A stretch of 64,000 nucleotides of DNA, from the NCBI GenBank assembly GCA_946894095.1, contig OX335647.2, positions 20,974,001-21,038,000 on the forward strand, given 5' to 3'. Shown piece by piece: positions 21,692 through 34,189 of this stretch. The position numbers and the translations under genes were made by a program. The notes below the pieces were generated by a model. That model did not search any database and was not told the origin of the DNA. It saw only the letters and a list, made by a program, of their open reading frames with translations. Each line of letters starts with the position of its first letter. Within the stretch, counting starts at the first letter, position 1. The DNA is from Incurvaria masculella (taxonomy: Eukaryota; Arthropoda; Insecta; Lepidoptera; Incurvariidae).

Positions 21692-23769
21692 CTCATGTTG
21701 TCCTTTCTGACTATGGATGACAGGACCCTTGATGGTTGCTTTTGAATTTCGCGAAGATGTTGTGGTAAACCCGAGTTTACTCAAAGTTTGTTATGTATAC
21801 GTCAAGGTTCTTGTTCTCTGAAAACTTTGAATCAATGTACAAAAAATACATTTGGTTTTCTCTATTTGGTACAATATTTAAATGCCAGCTTTAAGGTTCG
21901 CGATAATTCTTAAAGATTCCTAAAGAATAAGAGATTAAATCAATATCACCTTATTAAGCATTTGCCGTAAAGCATTTTTGCTTGAGAAATCTTTGTCATC
22001 TTTTTTTATTTTCATGGCATCTAATTCTTCTTAGGTAAATATACGTGATAGTATGAATGCAACTGGAAGAACAAATATTCCATTGTTTGTTTTCGAAGCG
22101 AACGAGACGTCCGCCGCGTCCTTCGTAAAATATGTCGTAAAACTCGAAATATCTCCTTCCGTTAGAAACGAAATATACCCCGCGAAACCGTACCGGCGAC
22201 AATGGGAAGGGGCGGAAGTTTTACGCGCAAGTCGGCACCGACGTTGACTTTGAGCATTTATTAATAATTGTCCCTTCCGGAGCCGGAGGGTGGTAACGGC
22301 TCCAAAAGCGGAAGTGTATGCATCCGCGCTGCGCACCCCTAATTGGCGGCACGAGCGCTTCCGGTTTCTTTTGAGACTGCCCATAATACCTCACGATATA
22401 CGTTTCTCCAGTGTTCGCTCTGCCAACAGCAAGTCGCCAATTTATTGTGAGACAATGTAAAATACATTCTGGGCGTTTTGGTAGATCGCGTTACACGGGT
22501 CGTCTCAGCAAATTGCTCAAATATGAAATCGATTGGGTGACGTTGAGGATGTTCTCGGTTGTCTTCACACAATATCCGATGCACAGTTGATGCTATAACA
22601 TCAACCGTTGGTTACCTGACAGACATAAAGCTATGCTGTGCGGTGCGACCTTCGAATCAGTTGTTCCACCGATTGAGCCAATTTAGGTCGGTTTGCCTGC
22701 TTACGTAATTGGCCTGTCTATTATTGACTCTTCACATTCCTATTTATGTTCTGCGTTTTTTGATCCAATTGGACTTGGGTTATATACCTATATCATGGCA
22801 GTAGGTGTGGTTTTAGCTAGTTCCATAAAACATGCATTTTTCCATCATGATTTTTCCTCGTCATTTGACGAATAGGCAATACACCTTCTAATTTTACCTT
22901 CACGATTTCGGTAAGAGCGATGTAAGTACGTTCGAACACTTTTGTTCCAACTGGTACGGCTGCCCTACGATCTTACTCGTTTTCTCTATTCTCCGTTACA
23001 TAGCTATTTGTGTTTAGAGTGTTTGTTTTGGAGAGTGCTGCGTTGGAATGTGTAAGTTATGCTCCATACGTTCCTATTTATAGTTGGTGACACCCTCCGT
23101 CAGAGCAGACAGGCTGAAGAGCGTCTCGTCACCGTGAGGTGGTTTCCGCGATTCGTTCCTTTCAGTTGTGCCGTCCCTCCCCCCTCCGCCGCTGCCGCCT
23201 CGTAGACACAGATCTCTCATCGGATGTGTGTTCCCACTACCGCAGGGGGGCGCCGTATTATCTTTACTAAATAGGTAGCATACATTGCTGTGTGGTAGTG
23301 GTAGTGTACATTGTCTGGTTTATGCTACCCATGCTCGCGAAAAAGGACATTTAAGAATTAAACTGTGATAGCTCTGCTGGGGAAATTCGTTCTTCCCTTG
23401 CGCTCTTTACCCCGTTTCGAAATTATGGGTGAACCAAGATCTGGGAGGGAGGCGTTTGCGTGATACATAATGGGGAAATTATCCTAGGGGATAAAACAGT
23501 ACAATGAATAGGGAAACATTTATTTTAATTAACTTTGTTACTCAATTTGTAAGCCCGCACGTGAAGAATAGAAAATCCGATTCCTTTTACTATAAATAAT
23601 GAGAACTGAAGAAAAGTCCGATTCTGGATGAATGCACTAATCTCAAGATTATCGCAGAACCTTGAGGTCTACATATAAAGCAAACACAGGTATAATTTAT
23701 CAATCTACATTTTCACGACCGACTTGGTGCGACGCCGTATGTTATTTGTTCCTATAGTTCCTAGTTCTC
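21692..23769. other. unassigned; GC-rich patches at 22085-22360 and 23100-23250
   Basis: No coding or RNA call is possible. A weak SINE 3' match ('atcatggcagtaggtgtgg') lies at 22790-22830. Confidence 0.4.
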
Positions 23770-23850
23770 GTGTAGCGTGTTGGGTTATTATCATGAGAGT
23801 AGGTGTGGTATCATACATGTCCATTTAGATAAGTGGACATAAAAAACGTT
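23770..23850 (+). mobile_element. SINE 3' fragment
   Basis: 'gcgtgttgggttattatcatgag…gtgtggtatca' corresponds to the SINE 3' end. Confidence 0.5.
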
Positions 23851-24059
23851 GACCTTCGCAACCGCCCTGCCATTTTCATATTACCCACCGCAATCGCGGA
23901 ACGCCGAGGCCCAACGCGGAAAGTGGAATCCGATTTCTCTCGTTACTTATTTGCGACATCGAACACTGTGCGCCTGCGGCTTTCACCGCGAGCCGATAAT
24001 CCGCCCTGGTACGCGAGGTAGGCCTGCGACACGGGCGTGTGTATGCCCTAATCTTGTAG

Positions 24060-24330
24060 GGTGCCTATTGTGCATGGGCCCAATGGGGATGGTGCGTGTC
24101 CCGCGACGCCTCGGCTTCGATCATCGATCATTCTGGATGGGTGACCGTTCGACCGATGGTCGTTAATTACTAGATGCTAGGTTTAATGCTTCCTGGGCTT
24201 ATACCATCGCATGGAATCAAAGATTGTCAAAGCGGCAATAAAGGTTGTCTGTGTTTTCAATCCATTTCTTTGCAGCTGTGCTTTGTAATGAAGGTCCTGT
24301 CACAGCACTTAGTTCACACTTGGCGTGTTG
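24060..24330 (+). mobile_element. 5S-headed SINE, decayed
   Basis: The 5S-like 'ctggatgggtgaccgttcgacc' is followed by a diverged body ('ttgtcaaagcggcaata…tgtgttttcaatcc'). Confidence 0.65.
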
Positions 24331-25333
24331 AGGCCAATGTCATGTCATAACCAATATCTTAAAAATCTGTATATGCCAAATTACCGTTTGGTCGTTGTTC
24401 GGAAAATTTGTGTTAAGGACGGTGTATGTAGAGGACCCCTAATTTGACGCATTTGCATCAATTCTACGCACAATGTAACGCCGTCTGTAAAAGTATATTA
24501 AACGTTGATCTAACCATACAATAAAAAAAAAATTCCCATAATTTAGATTATCGGGAATTCACATCAGTTTTTTTATGAAAACTTGTCAGGTTTCCACGAT
24601 TTCTACCAATTTTTTCCTAAATAGACTAAACTTTTTAACTGGTGCCGCTTCTGGGTATCAGCCCTTTACTATTATTCCGCCCAATGCCTTTTGCGGTTAT
24701 GGCTCGCGCAGTTGTCGCCCGTTTTGCCTCGCTCCGTGTACGTGTGCACGGCGAGTGATCGAGTACGTACCTGGCACGCGAACGAGCTGCGCACGCGCAT
24801 GTGGGTCGAGGATTCGCGGGGGTTTGCATTCAAGTTGTCGAGACGGCCGTTTTGTTGTTTTCGCTTTATGTTATTTGTATTTTTATCAATAAACACGTTT
24901 AAATTTTAAGGACTAAGACAAACATTGAATTTAGCCATTTTAATGTTTATATTTATCTAATGAAATTCAGAAATTTTCTCTCCCATAGGTATAATAAAAG
25001 TTTTTAGATTGTTATTCTGATATATAATAATATAATAATAATAAAAATATGTATTGCAGACAAAGTCCATATTTTAACAAACAAACTATAAAAATTATAA
25101 AAACTATAAAAATTATATATTATAATAAAAGTTATAAAACATTCACACAATCACCCTCGCACCCACTCTCAAACTCACAAATTCACCCTCAAACCTCTTA
25201 GACACACATGAACACACCCTCTCACACTCTCATAAGACAACACACCTACACAAATAAATCCTATCGACATGGTAATACTGTGTATTACCTTATTATTCGT
25301 GGGCATTTTAATTTTAGTTTTAGTTTTTTGTTA
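24331..25333. other. unassigned; low-complexity C/A-rich stretch at 25140-25260
   Basis: Short ACTC/CACA-like repeats are present. GC-rich sequence lies at 24700-24850. No gene was recognised. Confidence 0.45.
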
Positions 25334-25638
25334 ATTTTTAGGGTTCCGTACCCAAAGGGTGAAAAACGGAACCCTATTACTAAGCCTCAGCTGTCCGTCC
25401 GTCCGTCCGTCCGTCTGTCCGTCTGTCACAGGGCTGTATCTCAGTAACCGTAACAGGTAGACAGTTGAAATTTTCACAGAGTGTGTATTTATTTTGCCGC
25501 TACAACAACAAATAGGTAAGATTAAAAAATAATTAAAATTAAAGGGGTCTCCCATACAAAAAACGTGTTTTTTTGTTTTTTTTTACGATGTTACGGAACC
25601 CTTCGTGTGCGAGTCCGACTCGCACTTGGCCGGTTTTT
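25334..25638 (-). mobile_element. GTCY-MITE, complete
   Basis: It has 'tttttagggttccgtaccc', (GTCC)n(GTCT), the 'gccgctacaacaac' block, the 'gtgcgagtccgactcgcac' palindrome and 'ttggccggttttt'. Confidence 0.92.
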
Positions 25639-25866
25639 CCTAATTTTTGTTAATTGTTTGTTCATTTTTGTTAATTCAACTTTAAACTTAACTTTTTGAT
25701 AAATTTCTTTAATTTATAAAATATTTTCATTTTGTCACAATCTGGACTATTTTTTGTTTTATATAGAGAAATCTATTATTGGCTTTATTTTTAGTTTAAT
25801 TTGTATGTACAACTTTTACTTTTATGCTGTTGATTTTTCAATAAAATAAAATAAAAATAAAATAAA
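25639..25866 (+). repeat. AT-rich tract ending in AATAAA-like (AAAAT)n tail
   Basis: It resembles a retroelement 3' end with an A-rich repetitive tail at 25838-25866. No family was identified. Confidence 0.35.
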
Positions 25867-26194
25867 ACCAGCATGTTAATCGGAATGGGATATTCGATCG
25901 CGATACAGCTGGAGGGAAACTGCAACTACTCTGGAAAAGCAATTATAATCGTAACTCCGGCCGTCGCATATCAAAAGGGGCGTTCATCTGCATCGGGCGG
26001 CGATGGTCGGATACGCGGCGTCGTGTTTATCGCTTTGCAGCTCGTAAACACGTCTCTACACTTAGACGTCTAAAATTAGCGGCGGACGCTGAAATACGGC
26101 GGCTCGCGCGACCTTGACATGTCGCCCGCGCCGGGATGAGGTCGGCGGAGGCGGGATCGCACCTCTTCGGACCAGACTTCGGACACAAATAGCT

Positions 26195-27130
26195 ATCCAA
26201 CGGAGGAGTACTTTAGGCAAACGAATATTTGTAATTATATGTCAATGTAACAGCAATCTTGCCCCGCTTGATAAGGGAATCTATCGCACGGGAAGCTGAA
26301 AGATGTGTGGTTCAACGCGGAAGTACTTTAGGCAAACGAATATTTTTTGATTATATATCAATGTAACAGCAATCTTACCCCGCTCGATAAGGGAATCTAG
26401 CGCATGGGAAGCTGACAGATGTGTGGTTCAACGCGGAAGTACTTTAGGCAAACGAATATTTGTGATTATATATCATTGTAACAGCAATCTTGCCTCGCTC
26501 GATAAGGGAATCTAGCGCATGGGAAGCTGACAGATGTGTGGTTCAACGCGGAAGTACTTTAGGCAAACGAATATTTGTGATTATATGTCAATGTAACAGC
26601 AATCTTGCCCCGCTCGATAAGGGAATCAAGCGCATGGGAAGCTGACAGATGTGTGGTTCAACGCGGAAGTACTTTAGGCAAACGAATATTTGTGATTATA
26701 TATCAATGTAACAGCAATCTTGCACCGCTCGATAAGGGAATCAAGCGCAAGGGAAGCTGACAGATGTGTGGTTCAACGCGGAAGTACTTTAGGCAAACGA
26801 ATATTTGTGATTATATATCAATGTAACAGCAATCTTGCCCCGCTCGATAAGGGAATCAAGCGCATGGGAAGCTGACAGATGTGTGGTTCAACGCGGAAGT
26901 ACTTTAGGCAAACGAATATTTGTGATTATATATCAATGTAACAGCAATCTTGCCCCGCTCTATAAGGGAATCTAGCGCATGGGAAGCTAACAGATGTGTG
27001 GTTCAACGCGGAAGTACTTTAGGCAAACGAATATTTGTGATTATATATCAATGTAATAGCAATCTTGCCCCGCTCGATAAGGGAATCAAGCGCATGGGAA
27101 GCTAAATCGGTGATAGATGTGTGGTTGTAG
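26195..27130 (+). repeat. 115-bp minisatellite, eight units
   Basis: 'gtactttaggcaaacgaatat' begins units at about 26208, 26323, 26439, 26554, 26669, 26784, 26899 and 27014, so the period is 115 (once 116) bp. The central units are almost identical. The outer flank (27131-27290) carries strongly decayed pieces ('cagcagtcttgccccg', 'gatagatgtgtggtt'). No frame is preserved, since 115 is not a multiple of three. Confidence 0.95.
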
Positions 27131-28044
27131 ATACTGCTCTGAAAGTACCTAATATGTCAATGGAACAGCAGTCTTGCCCCGATGCTGCGAACTGTGCATT
27201 CGCTCTCACGATACGGAAAGGAAGCGCGCGAGGAGGTAAATCGCTGATCTACAGTTTGATTACAGATACTGTACTGCTGAGAGTATGGTTCTAAACCTAA
27301 TTGTGTCACACATAGACTAATAGACGGTTAGTGCTCCGACGGCCGGAAGTCATGTCCTTCGAATCTGCCCGTTGCTTTGCATAACGCTGAGAAGGGTCTA
27401 GGAGACGAATTCTTTCTAGGAAGGTCGTAACTAAAAGGTGCCATGGATGAAAACTATGCTAGATCCGCACGTAGGCAATGCTGGGAACTCAAACAGCGCG
27501 GGCTTGCATCAGCACAAGTCCACAAGGGCCCTCAAGGATAGTGGCTCGGCCGAAGTAACCCAATTAATTTATAAGTCGCGTCTCGCGTCGAATGGCAGCG
27601 AGCGGAACTTGCGTTGCGACAAACCGCTCGTACGTGCGTCCGCTGCTTAATTCACTTCGCATCTTTAATGGGCGATCGTGTTCAGCCGAGGTATTCTCAA
27701 TTGTATCGAACTATTCTAGCGCTAGAGCACGTCTCAGGACAACATGGGATATCACTGTCAGTTTTTGAAGTTAAGACGAAGAGGGAATATGCGCCGAAGT
27801 TGAGGGAGGAGCAAAGATTATCGAAGAGCGGGTGACGTGAGATTAGAGAAATGTGATTAAAAGAATATATTAAAAGATTATAAAAGATACCAAATAAAAG
27901 TAAAGGTATATAGTGCCGTCATAGACGTAATAATGGATAGTCATACGATTGAGAGCTTGCAAATGCAAAGGCACTGCAAGGAGATCATGATACAGAAGAA
28001 ATGAGCATACGATAGAGAAAATTAATAAAGACAAATATAGAGTC
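27131..28044. other. decayed array edge, then unassigned DNA
   Basis: The first 160 bp hold degenerate minisatellite fragments. The rest shows short ORFs only (27438-27835) with no recognisable family. Confidence 0.4.
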
Positions 28045-28199
28045 AGTAAACTATGGAATCAACTCCCTATCGAGGTTTTCCCCTCAAAGTACAAGCTGGT
28101 GTCCTTCAAACGTGGTGTGAAGAAGCACCTGGCCGGCCGGCATGGTTTCCGCAGCCCCTGTGTAAGTCCGAAAGCCCATGGGCGTCGTCGGGCTCAAGC
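28045..28199 (+). pseudogene. Jockey/CR1-like LINE C-terminus
   Basis: The frame beginning at 'tggaatcaactccc' reads WNQLPIEVFPSKYKL, FKRGVKKHLAGRH and SPKAHGRRRA without a stop. It is the cleanest of the three fragments of this LINE. It joins directly to a SINE body. Confidence 0.85.
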
Positions 28200-28440
28200 T
28201 GTTCCATGGTTCGGAATCCATGTAAAACTGTAGCCCCTTCCCGTACTAGGTTAAGCCCGCCCGGGTTGGTATCGCATTGGATGAAACGATGGTCGAAACG
28301 GCAATGAAAAACAATTTTTTTTATCCGTCCAGTTTAATGTAGCCGGGCTTATAAAGGAAAGGTCCTAGCATGGCACCTAACTCCTTCCGGAATGCGGTAT
28401 GTTGTTAGGTGTGGTATTAACCATCCATATCGAGTTACAT
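28200..28440 (+). mobile_element. SINE body without head
   Basis: It runs from 'ctgttccatggttcgg' through 'cccgcccgggttggta' to 'catggaaaaac'. Confidence 0.8.
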
Positions 28441-29235
28441 GGAAAAACATGTGTGCAGTTCACATGAGGTAGAAGTGAAAACTTCAGAAATCTAAAATTC
28501 CCTTGAATGAGACGAATGCCGAGTATGTATGTCTCTTTTTTTAGTGTCGCTTATTCGTATCATAGAGTTTCAAATCACAACAGTGCTAAAGGATTTTAAA
28601 TTTAAATAAAACCTTGCTGTAGCTTACTACACTGTGACCACCCCCGCCATTTAAAAAAACTACGTTCATCCCTCTTTGCACATTGTCAAGTTGTCTTAAT
28701 GTCACCTTACCTGGCTCTATCTAAAACCGGATGTCTCCAAATGAGAATTATGAGACGTACTAAAACACTAATGCCCCGACATTTAAAAGGCTTATCGATT
28801 TACGAGCCTCCACCGACAATGACATTTCGGCAGGAATCGTAAAAGGTCTGATAGAGTTCGAAGGTGCTAATGCAAAAGTATGTGCATCCGGTCACGTCTG
28901 AGCCTCGGAGCTGGTGCTCCGTCCGTTAATTGGTGGAGCGTAAAAGGGATTTCGTGTATCTGGATGTGTTTTTGTAAGCTGTTTCCGGTTCGTGTCGCGG
29001 CGCGGCCTACCTGTCCGCCCGGCGACCATTGTCTCGGGTCGCCGGACCTCGCCTGCGTAGGGGAGACTCCGATCGCCTTCCACTTTACGGTGTCCTGTTG
29101 CGTCAATTACGGCAGTTTAATCGCCATCGGCGGGAGATAAGGTTTATGGCGCCTCGAAGACTGTGGGTGCATTAAGTAGCTGGTGTGAATGAAAGGCGGT
29201 CGCCTTCGAAGACGCAGTGGAGAGTGGCCTTTACC
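28441..29235. other. unassigned
   Basis: A GC-rich patch lies at 28985-29075. No gene was recognised. Confidence 0.4.
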
Positions 29236-29310
29236 GACGGGACTAATTTATTCGCGGGCATTGCACAAAATCGTTCTATTGCGCTCCTGCACTGTCTATA
29301 TTTTAAACAA
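29236..29310 (-). mobile_element. TTAA-A MITE end, relic
   Basis: 'cgacgggactaatttattcgcgggcattgcac' is a diverged inverse of the TTAA-A right end. Confidence 0.5.
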
Positions 29311-29349
29311 CAAATACAGTCCTCATGCGTCAAAGCAAACGTTGATTTT

Positions 29350-29725
29350 TCAACCGACTTCAAAAAAGGAGGTTATCAATTCGTCTGTATGTTTTTTTTG
29401 TATGTTTGTTACGTCATAACTTTCGCTTGGTATTTTGATGATAATTTTTTTATTTGAAAGATGGTGCTTCCCATGTGGTCCCATTTTAATTTGGTTTAGT
29501 TCTGACAATGATATCCATGAGAAAATCATAAAAGTCTTAAATTTGTATTAAGTATGTGCGCGGAAAATGGACGAATAACTCAACAGATTTCGATGATTCT
29601 TTTTTTTATTGGAAATGACGTGAACAAATTAGTTAGTGTACTTCAGATTCACTAAAAATAAACAAATAAAAAAAAAATTACAAAAAAGTAACCGACTTCA
29701 AAGAAAAACCACTAAAGGCGGTTAC
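29350..29725. repeat. dispersed repeat starting 'aaccgacttcaaaaaagg'
   Basis: It shares its opening with 13029-13075. It holds 'aaccgacttcaaa' again at 29691. Class unknown. Confidence 0.5.
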
Positions 29726-29768
29726 TGAATGAACCGACTTAACAGTTCAGGCCAGGCGGGTTACCCTA

Positions 29769-29963
29769 GTAAATAATTCGCCAGGTGAATAGCAGGAGAA
29801 CAGGCAAAATAATGAATTAATCTGACGTCTGTCTGTGTTAATTTTAGTTTCCTGGGCCAAATATCTTTTTTTAACAGTTAGCATGGTACAAAATGCAACT
29901 AAGCGTCAGATTTAATTAATCTCTTGCCTGTTTACCTGCTATTCACTCGGCGAGATGTCTTAC
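29769..29963. mobile_element. MITE (family F)
   Basis: The ends are long inverted repeats ('gccaggtgaatagcagg', 'acaggcaa', 'attaatctgacg' and their inverses). A diverged copy lies at 60000-60155. Confidence 0.7.
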
Positions 29964-30620
29964 CATGGTAAACGCCCAGATCAATTTCCATAAAATACTC
30001 AAGGTACGTATATTTATTCGCCAGTCGTTAGATTTTCGCAATTCACTTTCGCTGCAGCCTTGTTTCAAATTGGAATCGTGTTTTTAACTCCAGATCGCCA
30101 TATCGCCCTTTAGGGCGAGTCTCACGCAGCCATGGCTTTCTCACGGTCAGGTCGTTCTCACGGCCCCCGAGGGAGAGCAGCATGTGTGACATCTCGGTGG
30201 TCGCTGGTTCTGCTCCTCTGGCCATCGCCTGGGAAACCAGTCCAGCAATAAGCGGTGCAGAATTATGAAGCGTGGCCCGAGGGCGTTATGCGCTAGTGGT
30301 CGCTATATCACGTTCATTCTAGGTTATTAAAGCGCATGTATAGTAGAAGTGACTAACGGCCTAAACCCACCCTGACGGAGGATCTTTACGATTTTGTTTG
30401 CGAAACAAGGCATCAGTGATACAATTAATGACAATACATGTAAAACCTAGACCGAAAATGTATTTTTTTAATAAATTTCCGTCCTGGAGCATAATTTTAA
30501 AATTAGTAACACTCTAGTAGGGGTGTCAACAACATGATTAAAAAAGATCCTCCCACCCCCGACACCGTCAGATACACGGCAGCTTTCCTCAAACATAACA
30601 ACTCCATACTAAACTACGTT
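29964..30620. other. unassigned
   Basis: No coding or repeat call is possible. Confidence 0.4.
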
Positions 30621-30974
30621 CAGAGCCGGTAATCTCAGTTCTCACCTAAATTGGCGTTTACGTAACTTCGAAGTTCCGTAAAAACGTCAAACTCCATACA
30701 AGTTTTTACTAAATATTCTGTGGTTTTACTTCTTCAAGCTGTCAAAGTCTAACTCGGACTTCCGATTTGTATGAAAACGCGGAGTCGACGTAAACGGCGA
30801 CGTCGACGTATTTACGGCAACGTTGAGTAAGCTGTCAAATCAAACTCGGACTCGCAAATGGTAGTTCGCTTAACGCCCACTGCGCGCGCTCTTCAATTTC
30901 TCCATACATTTGAAAACGCCAGTCGATCGGTTTGCCGTAACGCCTATTTAGGTGACGACTGGGACTTCGGGTAC
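30621..30974 (+). mobile_element. LTIR MITE
   Basis: It runs from 'gttctcacc'-type left end to 'ggtgacgactgggacttcggg'. The left inverted repeat is partly replaced ('gtaacttcgaagttccg'). Confidence 0.85.
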
Positions 30975-31062
30975 TGCGCATATTAAGTGAGGGTGAGTGT
31001 TTTGATGTTCTACGACGGTCTTCGCTGGAACGCAGTGAACCTACGTCTTTGTAGGTTAAGCC

Positions 31063-31222
31063 CCGGTTGCACGAAGAACAGCCGAGTTAATCAATGTTCA
31101 AACACGTCACTTTCAGTGATCCGCATAGAGTTCCTTCCATACTGTCCACACAAAAAGACGTGTTTGATCATACTTTGACGTTGATTTTGATTTTTTGTAC
31201 GTTTGTGCACTCGGCCCTAAGT
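31063..31222 (-). mobile_element. short MITE (family E)
   Basis: It runs from 'taagccccggttgcacgaag' to 'tgtgcactcggccctaag'. The ends form about 20-bp imperfect inverted repeats. Confidence 0.75.
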
Positions 31223-31567
31223 CTGTCTCTAGGGATAAAAGAAAACATAAATTGTCTGAAAAAAAAAATATATAGAAGATCTCTCTGTTGCGGATGTTCC
31301 GCCTCGCCGAAGTTAGGAATTAATATTTATTTCCTGCGTCGTTGACCAAGCCCGTCCCCAGCGCTGGAGTATCACGTCTCCGCGGAGATGAAAGATATTT
31401 CACGTTTGACATGACGTTTAGTGCGCGCCCCGGGGGCACTTTTACAACCAATGAAACAGCCGTAATACTAACTGGCGCAGCGGCGGATATCTGCGATGAA
31501 ATAAAATTAACTTTCCTACTCCGCAGCGTCGGCGCTGGCGTGAGTCGCCTGTTGACATCGATATAAA

Positions 31568-31775
31568 CTAAAAAAAACCGGCCAAGTGCGAGTCGGACTC
31601 GCCCGCGAAGGGTTCCGTACCATAGTACACGATTTAACAAAAAATATCACGTTTTTCGTATAGGCCCTCTCTTATTTTTTTATTATTATTTAATTTTACC
31701 CTATGTTGTTATGGCGGCAAAATAAATACCTACACACTTTGTGAAAATTTCAGCTGTCTGTTGATTACAAATAAA
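31568..31775 (+). mobile_element. GTCY-MITE, 3' truncated
   Basis: It has the 'aaaccggccaagtgcgag' head and the 'gcggcaaaataaatac' block, but no microsatellite or tail. Confidence 0.85.
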
Positions 31776-31913
31776 ATGTCTAAATGAGAAACTCAGTTTT
31801 ATGGATGGGATTTTCACTCCATATCAATGCAAACAACAGAGATATATTTGTTAAGATTATCAATGTTCGATTCGAGATTTTCAATCGACAGACTATTTCT
31901 ATAGCTTACCTTA

Positions 31914-32496
31914 TAGACTAGGAGGTCGCGACAAAAATGGTAACGATAACGTAAATGGCTGAAATCACGCGATAAAGACCAACCCTCTGAAGCTAAATGT
32001 GTCAGTCTGCCTGTTCCAAGTGGTTACGTTACGTAGATAATGCGCCTGAAAAACTAGTTATGCTGACAAAAAAAAATATATGATAAGGTAAATGGATGCA
32101 AATAACGAAGCATGAAAGTATCAGTGCATACTTGCTTAGCAATACAAAAACCGAGCAAGCATTTGGTTGCATTTCGTAGTTATAGGCGATTTAGGATACA
32201 GATATAACTTAAGGTATATTTAAGTATTTAATTAAATAATATAAATATAAATAAATATAAATAAACCGACTGGTTATTGTTGTATAATTAATAGGTATCA
32301 ATGTTTCCAAACAATCAGTATATTCATTAGCAGGTATATACCAGCATCTATTTTATATAGCCAATCTAGATAACGCAACCACTTGGCACGGGCAGACCGC
32401 CATATTTAGCATCAGAGGGTTGGTCTCTAACATGTGAACCCAAATTCAGCCATTTACCTTATATCGTGACCAAAAATGTCGTGACCTCCCGGAATA
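31914..32496 (+). mobile_element. TA-MITE, foldback
   Basis: TA flanks both ends. The ends GACTAGGAGGTC… and …GACCTCCCGGAA form about 60-bp imperfect inverted repeats ('gataacgtaaatggctgaa'). The next blocks ('gaccaaccctctg', 'ccaagtggtt') are also mirrored, so nearly the whole element folds back. TA duplication suggests Tc1/mariner-type mobilisation. Confidence 0.8.
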
Positions 32497-32642
32497 TTAC
32501 TTATTTAGCTCGAAATTTGTCAATGATTGACATCGAATTGGACGTAAGTGTCAGAGGAGGACCCAGGTCACGTAGCGAATCCTGACTATGTCCAAAGCGC
32601 GGTGGACGAAACGTCGAAATAAATAAGTAAGCTGAATACTGT

Positions 32643-32961
32643 TAAAAAACCGGCCAAGTGCGAGTCGGACTCGCACACGAAGGGTTCCGTACCATAGTAC
32701 AAAAAAATAATACAAAAAAAAAAACTTTTTTAATTTAAAATAATTATAATTAAAGGGGGCCCCCTTTAATTATAATTATTTTTTAATCTGACCTATTTGT
32801 TGTTATAGCGGCAAAATAAATACACACTCTGTGAAAATTTCAGCTGTCTGTCTGTTACGGTTACTGAGATACAGCCCTGTGACAGACGGACGGACGGACG
32901 GACGGACAGCGGAGGCTTAGTAATAGGGTTCCGTTTTCACCCTTTGGGTACGGAACCCTAA
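32643..32961 (+). mobile_element. GTCY-MITE with internal perfect palindrome
   Basis: Complete head, (GGAC)n and tail. At 32737-32782 the normal A/T-rich segment is replaced by a 46-bp perfect palindrome centred on GGGGG|CCCCC. Confidence 0.92.
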
Positions 32962-33061
32962 TAATCAACTAAAGAGATATTTGTTGATTGGATTGGTTTT
33001 GATTGGATGACCAGAAAAAAATAGTATCGAGTCAGTAGAACGATGTTTTGTATGCAACCTG

Positions 33062-33432
33062 ACATGGATGGCTAATACTACCACTACTAGCGTTATGATA
33101 GTAGCCCAATGCAACACATTCCCGAAGGAATTAGGTGCCATGCCAGGACCGTCCCTTTATGAGCACGGGTACATTGGAAAACACGAGACCATTTTTAGTT
33201 GCCGCTTCGACCATCTTTTCATCCAATGTGATACTAGCAACCCGGGCGGACTTAAACCCTACCTCCTAGTAGGGAAAAGAGACCTACTGTTCTACATGGT
33301 ATCTGAACTATGGAGCAGTTCACATTCATCTCGAAATGCACTTATCCAACTCAGAATGTGGTGCATGAACGGGGCCCCGGCCTGTGGTATGCAAGGCAAG
33401 TCCCCGCGCCACTAGGCTACGAGCAGCTTAAA
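33062..33432 (-). mobile_element. tRNA-headed SINE, full length
   Basis: On the minus strand the head has an A box like TAGCCTAGTGGCG and a decayed B box, then the whole shared body, about 370 bp in all. The 115-residue plus-strand ORF here is an artefact of the SINE. Confidence 0.8.
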
Positions 33433-33892
33433 ATTGAATTCGTAACTTAATAATTTAATAAAGATCGGGACCGAAGGCTGCATACGTTTATATTACGTAG
33501 CGCCATCATCAACTTGTTAAAGCCTCTTATGTATAACGAAACCTAAAACTAGCCCTAAAAATGTCCTTATTGTTTGCAATAAGCCAATCCAGGCATAACA
33601 TATATTTAATTCAAAGAACTTTTTTCTTGACATACCTATTTGGTTCAAAGTCAATCGGAACGGGCGTGTCGGCTACATGTTTATATTTTTAGCAGTAGTT
33701 CTGGTCGTCCCCATTTCGCAGTCGTAAATGCTTTTACAATTCGTGAGCCCGTGTGGAGTGTTGCTCGAGGGTTTATTTTCGTTCGTTTATCTATCGGCTG
33801 TATCCTGGACATGAATCACTGAACCCATCTTCCGCACCGCCCCGCCGGCGCGGCCACAGGCTGGCTGGCACAGTACACGCATAAGCAGTAAC
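33433..33892. other. unassigned
   Basis: Nothing recognised. Confidence 0.4.
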
Positions 33893-34170
33893 TTTATTTA
33901 TTTATTTATTTATTTATTTCAAGGCATGCCAACAGTTTACACACAAAGACAATTACAAAGAAATTAAACTAAACAAAAATGCCTGGTGTGAAAAACCTTT
34001 GCTAGGCACGCACAACATTCACAGGTAAGTAACAATTAACTTATCGGACTAAAATTAGGGTAATTATTAACTTGTTGAACTATAAATAGGACACTCTGAC
34101 AAAAAAAACATATTTTCACAATAAAAATAAAAATAATAAAAATACAAAAAAAAACACACAAAAAAAACAC
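33893..34170 (-). mobile_element. retroelement 3' end with (TTTA)n tail
   Basis: A (TTTA)n tract at 33893-33918 precedes 'tttcaaggcatgccaacag', which reads as an A-rich-tailed LINE or SINE 3' end on the minus strand. Confidence 0.45.
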
Positions 34171-34189
34171 AAATTATAGGATCAAGACA

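Noticed and set aside
26195..27130. CRISPR-like array
   Set aside because: The whole 115-bp unit repeats with no unique spacers, and the DNA is eukaryotic.
33068..33415. 115-residue ORF
   Set aside because: It lies entirely within an inverted SINE.
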